From positions 1-13,976 of the forward strand of contig JAZNSB010000063.1 of NCBI GenBank assembly GCA_045590955.1: DNA of 13,976 bases. Reading direction: 5' to 3'. The notes under the pieces were generated by a model, which was given only the letters and a program-made list of their open reading frames with translations, was not told the origin of the DNA and did no database searches. This DNA is from JAZNSB01 sp045590955 (GTDB lineage Bacteria; Pseudomonadota; Alphaproteobacteria; RF32; CAG-239). This document shows, one piece after another, positions 6,684-13,321 of the stretch (its first letter is position 1; the number at the start of each line of letters is the position of its first letter). Made by a program: the position numbers and the translations under genes.

Positions 6684-9071
6684 CTACTTATCTCTAAGTT
6701 CTGCACCAAATTTTTGTTTTAAGTTCTGTGCCACTTTGTTCATCAGATTTTCAATATCCTGATCAGAAAACGTTTTTTCTGTCGGAGCAAATGTCAAAGA
6801 CAGTGCCACAGATTTTTTTCCTTCAGGCATATTTTCTCCCTGATAAACATCAAAAATTCTTGCATCGGTAATAAATTGCTTATCTGCATTTTTAGCACTC
6901 ATCAACAAATCATTTGCAGGCACGTTTTTATCTACCACAAATGCCAAATCTTTATCAACCGATTGCAAAACGGAAAGCTCTAATTTTTTCTTTGCTTTTG
7001 AAGCCGCCTGTCTTGGCATGGGCAAAGCATCTAAATTGAGCTCAAAAGCAACCACTCTGTGTTTAATCCCAAAAGATTTCAATACTGCAGGATGCAGTTC
7101 TCCAAAGCTTGCAATCACATTTTTACCCAATCTGAATGTTGCAGATCTTCCCGGATGAAAATAGTTAGGAGCATCATTAGTTATTTGCGGAGCTTCCGGT
7201 CCACCGGCCGCCACAATTGCAGCAATAAGGTCTGCTTTTATATCAAAAACATCAAAAGCCCTATCATGATGCAACCAGTTTTTCTTTGCCACATTACCTG
7301 TTCTTATTGCCGTCACAAAAGAATTTTGTTCTGTCGGGTTTGGTCCGTAAAACACAGGTCCTAATTCAAACAAAGAAACATCTGACATACCTTTTGCCAT
7401 ATTATTTTTCACTGCCATCAATAAATTTGGCAACAAACTCGGACGCAATTCATTTAAGTCGCTTGCAATCGGGTTTGCCAATAAAATAGGTTCTTTATTT
7501 CTGAACATCTCTGCTTTTTGACTATCTGTAAAGCTCCATGTAACTGCTTCAAACAAACCTCTGTTAGCCATTGCATGTTTCACATCAATCACTCTTTTTT
7601 GAGTTGGCGTATATACTGTTTTGGGCAGATTTTCTGTTGGCAAAGAAACCGCAGGAATACTGTCAAAACCAATCATTCTCACAATTTCTTCTGCCAAATC
7701 TTCACTGTCATTAATATCGCCTCTGAATGACGGAGATTTTGCCACAATTTGTTCTGCTTTTTCATTAACTTCAAATCCCAAATTTTGCAAAATTTGCATC
7801 ATTTGACTTTTTGGCACATCAAAACCTATATGTTGTTTAAAGTATTGCGGAGTAATCGTTGCAGTTTTCGGCTCAAAATTTTCTTCATTTCCAACCACAA
7901 TTTGCTCAGAAGCCTCACCTCCGCAAATTTTTAAGATTAAATCCGTTGCCAAATCAGAACCCAAAACATTTGATTTTGGATCTACCCAACGTTCATAACG
8001 ATATCTGGAATCTGAATCAATCTGAAATTTTCTTCCTGTTCTGGCTATATTTTCAGGGTTAAACAATGCACATTCCAAGAACACATTTACAGTATCTTCA
8101 CAACAACCTTTTTGAGCTCCACCCATAATTCCGGCCAAACATTGCACACCTTCATCATCACAAATTCCCAAAGACAAAGCATCAAGTTTATATTCCTTTT
8201 CTTCCAAAGAAACAAACTTTTCATTTTCTTTAGCGGTTCTGACTGTTACATTTCCAACCAATTTATCTGCATCAAATACGTGCAACGGTCTTGCCAAATC
8301 ATAATTAATATAATTTGTAATATCCACCAAAGCAGAAATTGGTCTAAGTCCTATTGCTGTTAATCTGTCTTTCATCCATTGTGGGCTCTGAGCTTTATTA
8401 TTTACTCCTTTAATATATCTTCCAACATATACCGGACACAATGTTTTGTCTTGCACATTTACTTTAATTTCAGATTTAAAAGTTTCTTTTATCAAAGGTT
8501 TTTCCAAAGCTTTCAACGTTCCGAGACCTGCTGCAGCCAAATCTCTGGCAATTCCTCTAACACCCAAACATTCTGCTCTGTTTGGTGTAATGTTAATTTC
8601 GTAAACCACGTCGGCATTTAATACTTCGCTTGCTTCCAAACCCAACGGCGTATTAGCATCAAGTTCAATAATTCCCTCATGATTATCGCCAAGCATCAGT
8701 TCTTTTTCAGAACACATCATGCCAAAGCTTTCCACACCTCTGATTTTACCAACTTTCAGCACTTCATTATACAACGGAATGTTTGTTCCGACCGGTGCAA
8801 AAATGCCCACCAATCCTTGCTTACAATTTGGAGCACCACACACCACCTGATATTTTTGCTTTCCATCATCAACTTCTATCAAATGCAAATGATCGGAATC
8901 AGGGTGCATCTCACACTTTGTTACTTTTGCCGTAACAAAACCCTTAAGGTTTTTTGCCGGATTAATCATCTCTTCCACTTCCAAACCGATTTTGGTAAGT
9001 GTTTGTTCAATTTGTTCAGGTGTTGCCTGCGTATCAAGATGCCCTTTTAACCAAGATAATGTAAATTTCAT
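6684..9071 (-). CDS. pheT: Phenylalanine-tRNA ligase beta subunit
   Basis: This is the beta subunit of the alpha2-beta2 phenylalanyl-tRNA synthetase, which charges tRNA-Phe in the cytoplasm. The 795 residues match the usual bacterial length. The N-terminus (MKFTLSWLKGHLD) is followed by the EMAP/OB-type tRNA-binding domain at about 39-150 (FVTAKVTKCEMHPDSDHLHL, VVCGAPN). Next come the B3/B4 editing region (about 205-375, including DITNYINYDLARPLHVFDADK), the B5 domain (about 400-475), a catalytic-like core, and the C-terminal anticodon-binding FDX-ACB domain (about 695-793, SVLQSVDKDLAFVVDKNVP). The start follows the pheS stop by one base, with a perfect AGGAGGT inside the end of pheS, so the subunits are translationally coupled. 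The stop lies 8 bases from the convergent TPR gene and no terminator is visible. Confidence 0.97.
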   Translation of the reverse strand: MKFTLSWLKGHLDTQATPEQIEQTLTKIGLEVEEMINPAKNLKGFVTAKVTKCEMHPDSDHLHLIEVDDGKQKYQVVCGAPNCKQGLVGIFAPVGTNIPLYNEVLKVGKIRGVESFGMMCSEKELMLGDNHEGIIELDANTPLGLEASEVLNADVVYEINITPNRAECLGVRGIARDLAAAGLGTLKALEKPLIKETFKSEIKVNVQDKTLCPVYVGRYIKGVNNKAQSPQWMKDRLTAIGLRPISALVDITNYINYDLARPLHVFDADKLVGNVTVRTAKENEKFVSLEEKEYKLDALSLGICDDEGVQCLAGIMGGAQKGCCEDTVNVFLECALFNPENIARTGRKFQIDSDSRYRYERWVDPKSNVLGSDLATDLILKICGGEASEQIVVGNEENFEPKTATITPQYFKQHIGFDVPKSQMMQILQNLGFEVNEKAEQIVAKSPSFRGDINDSEDLAEEIVRMIGFDSIPAVSLPTENLPKTVYTPTQKRVIDVKHAMANRGLFEAVTWSFTDSQKAEMFRNKEPILLANPIASDLNELRPSLLPNLLMAVKNNMAKGMSDVSLFELGPVFYGPNPTEQNSFVTAIRTGNVAKKNWLHHDRAFDVFDIKADLIAAIVAAGGPEAPQITNDAPNYFHPGRSATFRLGKNVIASFGELHPAVLKSFGIKHRVVAFELNLDALPMPRQAASKAKKKLELSVLQSVDKDLAFVVDKNVPANDLLMSAKNADKQFITDARIFDVYQGENMPEGKKSVALSLTFAPTEKTFSDQDIENLMNKVAQNLKQKFGAELRDK

Positions 9072-9072
9072 A

Positions 9073-10143
9073 TTATAAACCTCCTGTCAAAGAAGAATAA
9101 CTTAAAGCATTAAATCCATAGTGATTTAACCAACGAACATCAGATTCAAAAAAGTTTCTTAAATCAGGAATTGCATATTTAAGCATAGCCAATCTGTCCA
9201 AGCCCACACCAAAAGCAAACCCCTGATATTCATCAGGATTAATTCCGCCGGCTTTCAACACATTCGGATGAACCATCCCACATCCTAAAATCTCTAACCA
9301 ATCACTTCCCTGACCAATTTTAAGTTCTGTTTTGCTCTTAAGGCAACCAATATCCATTTCTGCACTTGGTTCAGTAAACGGAAAATAAGACGGTCTGTAA
9401 CGCACAGGCACACTTTCCAACTCAAAGAAAGCTTTTACAAAATCATACAAACATCCTTTAAGATGGGCCATATTTATATTTTTATCAATTACCAAACCCT
9501 CCACTTGATGAAACATCGGTGTATGGGTTGCATCATAATCAGATCTGTACGTTCTTCCCGGCGCAATAATTCTGATTGGCAATTGATTTTTTTCCATAGT
9601 TCTGATTTGCACCGGTGAAGTATGAGTTCTAAGCACATAAGATGCGTCAAAAGATACATCATTAGGATTTGGCACATAAAAAGTATCTTGCATTTGTCTT
9701 GCCGGATGGTTTGCAGGCATATTTAATGCATTAAAATTATGGAATTGGTCTTCAACATCAGGACCTTCGGCAATAACAAATCCCATCTGAGCAAAAATTG
9801 CCACAACTTCTTCATATATTTTTGAAATCGGATGAATTTTTCCGTTCAATTCGGGTCTTGTTGTCAAAGACATATCAATTGCTTCTTCCTGCAATTTTTT
9901 ATTCATTTCCTGCAAAGAAACTTTTTGATATTTTTGCTCAAACTCGCTCTCCAAATCTTTTTTAAGCAAATTAAGCTTCATTCCCGTTTCTTTTTTTTCT
10001 TCCACAGATAAGGTTGCCAAATTTTTCATTTGTTCGGTAATAACACCTTTTTTTCCAAACAACTCAATTTTAAGTTGGTCCAAATCTTTTAATGTGTTTG
10101 TTTGATTAATTTTTTCAAGTAATTGAGATTTCAAATTTTCCAT
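9073..10143 (-). CDS. pheS: Phenylalanine-tRNA ligase alpha subunit
   Basis: This is the catalytic alpha subunit of PheRS, a class II synthetase that activates phenylalanine with ATP and transfers it to tRNA-Phe. The 356 residues include the N-terminal coiled-coil arm (about 1-85, Lys/Glu/Leu rich) that contacts tRNA. Class II motif 1 is near 105-122 (ISKIYEEVVAIFAQMGF), HTSPVQ is at 174-179, motif 2 lies around GRTYRSD (196-202) and FHQVEG (211-216), and motif 3 is GFAFGVGLDRLAMLKY (308-323). The C-terminal tail ALSYSSLTGGL goes past the usual HYGF end; its last codons carry the pheT ribosome-binding site. AGGAT lies about 8 bases before the ATG. An intrinsic-terminator-like hairpin sits between rplT and this gene, so expression may depend on regulated read-through. 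Confidence 0.97.
   Translation of the reverse strand: MENLKSQLLEKINQTNTLKDLDQLKIELFGKKGVITEQMKNLATLSVEEKKETGMKLNLLKKDLESEFEQKYQKVSLQEMNKKLQEEAIDMSLTTRPELNGKIHPISKIYEEVVAIFAQMGFVIAEGPDVEDQFHNFNALNMPANHPARQMQDTFYVPNPNDVSFDASYVLRTHTSPVQIRTMEKNQLPIRIIAPGRTYRSDYDATHTPMFHQVEGLVIDKNINMAHLKGCLYDFVKAFFELESVPVRYRPSYFPFTEPSAEMDIGCLKSKTELKIGQGSDWLEILGCGMVHPNVLKAGGINPDEYQGFAFGVGLDRLAMLKYAIPDLRNFFESDVRWLNHYGFNALSYSSLTGGL
9079..9085 (-). promoter_or_regulatory. Strong Shine-Dalgarno of pheT, inside pheS
   Basis: AGGAGGT lies 7 bases before the pheT ATG and forms the Gly-Gly-Leu codons that end PheS. This fixes the pheT start and supports coupled synthesis of the two subunits. Confidence 0.85.
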
Positions 10144-10157
10144 AATTTTATCCTAGC

Positions 10158-10202
10158 AAAAAACACAAAAAGAGCCGTAGCAAGTTACTGCTTACGGCTC
10201 TT
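10158..10202 (-). terminator. Terminator or attenuator between rplT and pheS
   Basis: Ten-base perfect arms (AAGAGCCGTA at 10202-10193 plus strand complement, TACGGCTCTT at 10179-10170) are extended by GCA/TGC with one bulge around a 6-base loop. On the minus strand the 3' arm runs into TTTTTGTGTTTTTT, an interrupted U-tract. It sits in the 81-base gap between rplT and pheS. No promoter is apparent between it and pheS (only 14 bases remain), so pheST transcription should have to read through it. The stretch CGGCTTT at the end of rplT (10238-10232) can pair with the 5' arm and could act as an antiterminator. No Phe-rich leader peptide is present. Confidence 0.7.
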
Positions 10203-10224
10203 AATAATTAACAATATGACCAGA

Positions 10225-10581
10225 TTACTTCAAAGCCGCTTTAGCAGAATCAACTAACTTAGCAAAAGCTTGGGGTTCTTTTACGGCCAAATCTGCAAGA
10301 ACTTTTCTGTCAAGCTCAATTCCGGCCTTTTCCAACCCGTTAATAAATCGAGAATAGGTCATATCATGCAAACGAGTTGCAGCATTAATACGCTGAATCC
10401 AAAGAGCACGGAAATTTCTCTTTTTTGCTCTTCTATCACGATAAGCATATTGCAAAGACTTTTCAACTCTTTCAACAGCAATTCTAAATACGTTTTTAGC
10501 ACGGCCTCTAAAACCTTTTGCTAATTTAAGTATTTTTTTATGACGTGCGTGAGCTACCACGCCTCTTTTAACACGAGACAT
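10225..10581 (-). CDS. rplT: 50S ribosomal protein L20
   Basis: L20 is an early-assembly protein of the large ribosomal subunit that binds 23S rRNA, and in several bacteria it represses its own operon by binding mRNA. The 118 residues match the family length. The highly basic N-terminal arm (MSRVKRGVVAHARHKKILKLAKGFRGRAKN) is characteristic, followed by YAYRDRRAKKRNFRALWIQRINAA and the globular C-terminal helical domain (YSRFINGLEKAGIELDRKVLADLA). AGGAGG lies 8 bases before the ATG and overlaps the rpmI stop region; the intergenic gap is 12 bases. The rpmI-rplT-pheS-pheT order is widespread, though infC, which often precedes rpmI, is absent here. Confidence 0.97.
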   Translation of the reverse strand: MSRVKRGVVAHARHKKILKLAKGFRGRAKNVFRIAVERVEKSLQYAYRDRRAKKRNFRALWIQRINAATRLHDMTYSRFINGLEKAGIELDRKVLADLAVKEPQAFAKLVDSAKAALK

Positions 10582-10593
10582 CTTTTAATCCTC

Positions 10594-10791
10594 CTAAATA
10601 TACGGCAAAAATTTCTTAACTATTTTAACGTCGGCCTCATTCACCAAAGTTGTGCCACGAGCACTTCTTTTCATTTTCTGAGACTTAGCAGACAAACAAT
10701 GTCTCTTATTTGCAAAGTTTCTTTTAAGTTTTCCGTCACCGGTAACTCCAAAACGCTTCTTTGCTGCGCTTTTTGTTTTTAACTTAGGCAT
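10594..10791 (-). CDS. rpmI: 50S ribosomal protein L35
   Basis: L35 is a small basic protein of the large ribosomal subunit. The 65 residues (MPKLKTKSAAKKRFGVTGDGKLKR, then KRHCLSAKSQKMKRSARGT and the C-terminus VKKFLPYI) match the family closely in length and sequence. An upstream in-frame ATG at 10830 would add 13 residues, but the family begins at MPKLKT and AAGGAG lies at the right distance before 10791, so the shorter form is correct. It is the first gene of the rpmI-rplT-pheS-pheT unit. A strong promoter (10868-10896) and a leader of about 70 bases with a hairpin precede it, a plausible site for L20 feedback control. Confidence 0.96.
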   Translation of the reverse strand: MPKLKTKSAAKKRFGVTGDGKLKRNFANKRHCLSAKSQKMKRSARGTTLVNEADVKIVKKFLPYI

Positions 10792-10797
10792 TTTAAT

Positions 10798-10803
10798 CTC
10801 CTT
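10798..10803 (-). promoter_or_regulatory. Shine-Dalgarno of rpmI
   Basis: AAGGAG is spaced 6 bases from the ATG at 10791. It decides the start against the in-frame ATG at 10830, which has no such site. Confidence 0.85.
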
Positions 10804-10822
10804 TTTTTTAAGATTATTCAGT

Positions 10823-10852
10823 GGTTTCAAGGCATGCCGACAGCCCGAAACC
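10823..10852 (-). promoter_or_regulatory. rpmI leader hairpin, possible ribosomal-protein control element
   Basis: In the leader of about 70 bases, GGTTTC (10852-10847) pairs with GAAACC (10828-10823), and inside it GGC pairs with GCC. This leaves a small internal bulge and an apical loop of about 9 bases. It ends about 20 bases before the rpmI Shine-Dalgarno. L20 binds leader RNA of its own operon in other bacteria; whether this hairpin does so is inference, since no known L20 leader is recognisable by eye. Confidence 0.4.
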
Positions 10853-10867
10853 CCGATTCAAAGATGT

Positions 10868-10896
10868 TTTATACACAAAAAAAAATATAAAATCAA
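10868..10896 (-). promoter_or_regulatory. Sigma70-type promoter for rpmI-rplT-pheS-pheT
   Basis: TTGATT (10896-10891, 4 of 6) and TATAAA (10873-10868, 5 of 6) are separated by exactly 17 bases, most of them in a T tract. The expected start is near 10861. It lies about 20 bases past the flagellar terminator, separating the two transcription units. Confidence 0.65.
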
Positions 10897-10918
10897 GAAC
10901 ATAATTTAAATAAAACAT

Positions 10919-10950
10919 AAAAAAAAAGGCTGTTCGGGGAAGAACAGCCT
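10919..10950 (-). terminator. Intrinsic terminator of the flagellar operon
   Basis: Perfect 9-base arms AGGCTGTTC and GAACAGCCT enclose the loop TTCCCC and are followed by an uninterrupted run of nine T on the minus strand. It lies about 90 bases after the flgH stop and also forms the 3' end of the candidate small RNA. Confidence 0.93.
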
Positions 10951-11007
10951 CGGGGAGATATATTGTAAGCAAAGAACGAAACCGGGGAGAATGTTCCCTA
11001 CTTACGT
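10919..11007 (-). ncRNA. Candidate small RNA with three anti-Shine-Dalgarno motifs
   Basis: On the minus strand, 11005-10993 pairs with 10977-10965 as 13 contiguous base pairs (10 Watson-Crick, 3 G-U). The 15-base loop contains TCTCCCCG (10990-10983). A single-stranded linker (10964-10951) carries a second TCTCCCCG (10958-10951). The terminator hairpin that follows has TTCCCC in its loop. The three wobble pairs become mismatches on the plus strand, so the RNA is minus-strand. The layout of C-rich anti-SD loops plus a terminator resembles the alphaproteobacterial Cuckoo/CcsR class, although the motif differs. It may be processed from the flgH mRNA or start from its own weak promoter at 11014-11042. 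Loop 1 is complementary over 10 nt to the flgG ribosome-binding site. Expression is not proven. Confidence 0.55.
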
Positions 11008-11013
11008 TTACAC

Positions 11014-11042
11014 ATAATAATAATTGTTAACAAAACTGTTTA
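11014..11042 (-). promoter_or_regulatory. Weak candidate promoter for the small RNA
   Basis: TAAACA (11042-11037, 4 of 6) and TATTAT (11019-11014, 5 of 6) are 17 bases apart directly after the flgH stop. The predicted start near 11007 would place the first hairpin at the very 5' end of the transcript. In such AT-rich sequence this could arise by chance. Confidence 0.3.
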
Positions 11043-11798
11043 TTAAAACGGTGCAACAATATCTAACAACTGAGAACCGTATCTTGGTTGTTGGACGTCT
11101 GAAATTATACCTTTACCACCATAAGAAACTCTAAGTTCTGCAATTTTGTCTGACACAACCGTATTATCAGAAGAAATATCTGCTCTTCTTACAATTCCTC
11201 TTACAAACAACTGACGAACTTCAAAATTTACTCTTATTTCCTGAGTTCCTTCCACCACCAAATTTCCGTTTGGCAAAACCTGAGTAACCGTTGCCGCCAT
11301 TGTCATGTCAATTGTTTCCTGGCGATCTATTTTTCCGTCACCGGAAATTTCTCTGTTTGAATTAACATTTACCAGGTTGTTCGGAACTGCCGCGCCGGGT
11401 AAAATTTTATTGGTATAAGATTCAAAACCGAACAAAGCGCCAATTCCCAAAGAATCCTTATTATCGTCTCTGTTTTGCTCTGTTTCGCTTTCCATCACGG
11501 CTGCATCTTTTGCCAAAATTTTAACGGTTAAAATATCGCCTATTTTTGCAGCTCTCTGATCTTTAAAAAATCCTGCAGATCCTTTTTGCCACAAAGAATT
11601 AGGAGCATAAGAGGCCTGCTTTTCTTCCGGCATTGGCATAGAAACAGGCTGATATCCTTTTGCTTCTATCGGGTTTTCTATCGGCTTCAAAGGAGGTTCT
11701 GAACCGATGTTTGCAATTCTGGTAAATATGTTGCAAGCACTTAAAGAAGAAGCCATAAAAATTAATGCGGTAGATTTTAATACAAAAGCGTTTTTCAT
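11043..11798 (-). CDS. flgH: Flagellar L-ring protein
   Basis: FlgH is an outer-membrane lipoprotein that forms the L ring, the bushing through which the flagellar rod passes. The 251-residue protein has a lipoprotein signal peptide with lipobox LSAC and lipidated Cys22. Family features follow: NSLWQKGSAGFFKDQRAAKIGDILTVKI (about 67-95), then the insert with DSLGIGALFGFES, FSGDGKI-like SGDGKIDRQETIDMTMAATVTQVLPNGNLVVEGTQ (about 150-185), and the C-terminal VRRADISSDNTVVSDKIAELRVSYGGKG. The length is usual for alphaproteobacteria. It starts one base after the flgA stop, with GGGGAGAA as ribosome-binding site inside flgA. It is the last gene of the operon; the terminator is at 10919-10950. Confidence 0.96.
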   Translation of the reverse strand: MKNAFVLKSTALIFMASSLSACNIFTRIANIGSEPPLKPIENPIEAKGYQPVSMPMPEEKQASYAPNSLWQKGSAGFFKDQRAAKIGDILTVKILAKDAAVMESETEQNRDDNKDSLGIGALFGFESYTNKILPGAAVPNNLVNVNSNREISGDGKIDRQETIDMTMAATVTQVLPNGNLVVEGTQEIRVNFEVRQLFVRGIVRRADISSDNTVVSDKIAELRVSYGGKGIISDVQQPRYGSQLLDIVAPF

Positions 11799-11799
11799 T

Positions 11800-12507
11800 T
11801 TATTTTTCTCCCCTAATCACAACAGTATTTTTATCTTTTACTTCTGCCTGAATGGTCTTTTTTGTTTTGGTGTTTAACAAATTTATTATCTGACCTTTTG
11901 CTCCGTCTTCCAAAGCCTGAGCTTTTACGGTAATTTGCATTTGTTCATATTCATAAACCACCGTAACCATATCATTTTTATTAATAAGTGGCATTTCTCT
12001 CACTTCATTTTCAAACACAGGCTTATCCATTCTCAAAGATTTTGTTGCTTGTTTGTTTAACAGCTGGCTTTCTTCAGTTAAAAAAGAAGATTTTAATCTG
12101 TTTTTTCTTATTTTTATTGTTTTAAGCATTTTTTGTTCAATAAGTTCGCCTTTTGCCACATTTTGAGCAGGCACATATATTGACACCAATTCATAATATC
12201 TTCCGGTCAAATCGGTAGCATGCAACATTTTAGAGTTTGCATATACCTCTGCTTTTGCAGAAAACTTATTTTGAGTCTCATCAAAATCCAAACGTAGCAC
12301 CATAATTTTAAATTTATTTGCTTCAGGCAAATCAATTTCGGTTGCACCGGCAAAAAATTCCAGTTCAAGTTCATTTATAACACCTTGTTCCAGCGCTTGT
12401 TTTTTCACGGCTTCTGCAAAATCAGATTCAGTAATTTTCACAGCCTTTGCATCAGAAACAAACAACAAAGATAAAACAAGAACTATGTAAAAAATGCTTT
12501 TTTTCAT
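11800..12507 (-). CDS. flgA: Flagellar P-ring assembly chaperone
   Basis: FlgA is a periplasmic chaperone needed for polymerisation of FlgI into the P ring. The 235-residue protein has a Sec signal peptide (MKKSIFYIVLVLSLLFVSDAKA, cleavage before VKITES). After a divergent N-terminal part, the SAF/ChapFlgA domain covers about 108-235 (SIYVPAQNVAKGELIEQKML, then LRMDKPVFENEVREMPLINKNDMVTVVYEYEQMQITVKAQALEDGAKGQIINLLNTKTKKTIQAEVKDKNTVVI). The C-terminal pattern is typical of the family. It begins 4 bases after the flgG stop and ends 1 base before flgH, so the genes are co-transcribed and probably coupled. The flgI gene encoding its client is not in this window. Confidence 0.93.
   Translation of the reverse strand: MKKSIFYIVLVLSLLFVSDAKAVKITESDFAEAVKKQALEQGVINELELEFFAGATEIDLPEANKFKIMVLRLDFDETQNKFSAKAEVYANSKMLHATDLTGRYYELVSIYVPAQNVAKGELIEQKMLKTIKIRKNRLKSSFLTEESQLLNKQATKSLRMDKPVFENEVREMPLINKNDMVTVVYEYEQMQITVKAQALEDGAKGQIINLLNTKTKKTIQAEVKDKNTVVIRGEK
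11806..11813 (-). promoter_or_regulatory. flgH ribosome-binding site with GGGGAGAA
   Basis: This site lies 7 bases before the flgH ATG, within the last codons of flgA. It is complementary over 8 bases to the first loop of the candidate small RNA at 10919-11007. Confidence 0.7.
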
Positions 12508-12511
12508 TTTG

Positions 12512-13303
12512 CTACTTCAACTGGTTAATTGTTGACAACATCTGATCTGAAACAGAAATAATTTTTGAGTTCATTTCATAAGCACGCTGAGCAGAAACAA
12601 GTTCTGTAATTTCCGTTACGGCATTTACGTTTGAAGTAATAAGATATCCCTGCAAAATAGAACCGAAACCTTCGGCATCAGGATTATCTATCACCGGAGC
12701 TCCTGAAGCTGCTGTTTCCAAGAACATATTATCTCCCATTGCCTCCAATCCGGCTTCATTAACAAAGGTTGCCAATTCAAGCTGACCAACATTTACTTCA
12801 TCTGTTTCTCCGTCTTGTTTAACCAGAACTTCACCTGAATTATTGATATAAACCTCTACCGCATCTTCCGGAATGGTAATTTCCGGTTGAACGGTATATC
12901 CTTCGTGTGTTACAATAATTCCGTCGCCGTTAATTTGAAAAGCACCGTCACGGGTATATGCTGTTCCTTTTCCTTCAGGCAATTCAATCTGAAAATATCC
13001 TCTGCCTCTAATTGCCAAATCATAAGTATTTCCGGTTTGTGTCAAGCCATCGTCACCTTCAGTAATGCGATACACAGCTGCAGTTCTAACACCCAATCCC
13101 AATTGAATACCCGATGGAACCACTGTATTTGAAGATGTTGATGTTGAACCCGGTCTGATAATGTTTTGATAAATCAAGTCAGAAAATTCTGCTCTTCTTT
13201 TGGTGTAAGCCGTGGTGTTCATATTAGCAATGTTATTGGCAATCACATCCACATTTGTCTGCTGAGCCAGCATTCCCGTTGCACCTATACTTAAAGATCT
13301 CAT
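12512..13303 (-). CDS. flgG: Flagellar distal rod protein
   Basis: FlgG forms the distal rod of the flagellar basal body that crosses the periplasm through the P and L rings. The 263 residues are the usual length. The N-terminal heptad-like rod region (MRSLSIGATGMLAQQTNVDVIANNIANMNTTAYTKRRAEF) carries the family signature. It is followed by the FlgG-specific stretch GVRTAAVYRITEGD, the central domain (TGNTYDLAIRGRGYFQI, YTRDGAFQINGDGIIVT) and the C-terminal helix (NVNAVTEITELVSAQRAYEMNSKIISVSDQMLSTINQL). There is no signal peptide, because rod proteins leave through the flagellar export apparatus. The gene follows flgF by 18 bases with a GGGGAGA ribosome-binding site. Confidence 0.97.
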   Translation of the reverse strand: MRSLSIGATGMLAQQTNVDVIANNIANMNTTAYTKRRAEFSDLIYQNIIRPGSTSTSSNTVVPSGIQLGLGVRTAAVYRITEGDDGLTQTGNTYDLAIRGRGYFQIELPEGKGTAYTRDGAFQINGDGIIVTHEGYTVQPEITIPEDAVEVYINNSGEVLVKQDGETDEVNVGQLELATFVNEAGLEAMGDNMFLETAASGAPVIDNPDAEGFGSILQGYLITSNVNAVTEITELVSAQRAYEMNSKIISVSDQMLSTINQLK

Positions 13304-13308
13304 TTTTA

Positions 13309-13318
13309 ATTCTCCCCG
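13309..13318 (-). promoter_or_regulatory. flgG ribosome-binding site CGGGGAGAAT
   Basis: CGGGGAGAAT lies in the 18-base flgF-flgG gap, 5 bases before the ATG. All ten bases are complementary to ATTCTCCCCG in the first loop of the candidate small RNA (10992-10983). Confidence 0.7.
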
Positions 13319-13321
13319 TTA

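Noticed and set aside
10144..10224. T-box or Phe leader peptide controlling pheST
   Set aside because: The gap is only 81 bases, lacks T-box conserved sequence, and has no ATG-initiated Phe-rich frame.
10594..10830. Longer L35 form starting at 10830
   Set aside because: It adds 13 residues absent from the family and lacks a Shine-Dalgarno sequence, whereas the start at 10791 has a strong one.
10984..11017. Plus-strand mini-ORF (MFPTYVYT) after GGGGAGA in the flagellar-rpmI gap
   Set aside because: The purine-rich motif touches the ATG, too close to act as a ribosome-binding site, no plus-strand promoter or partner gene exists, and the motif is explained as the complement of the small RNA loop.
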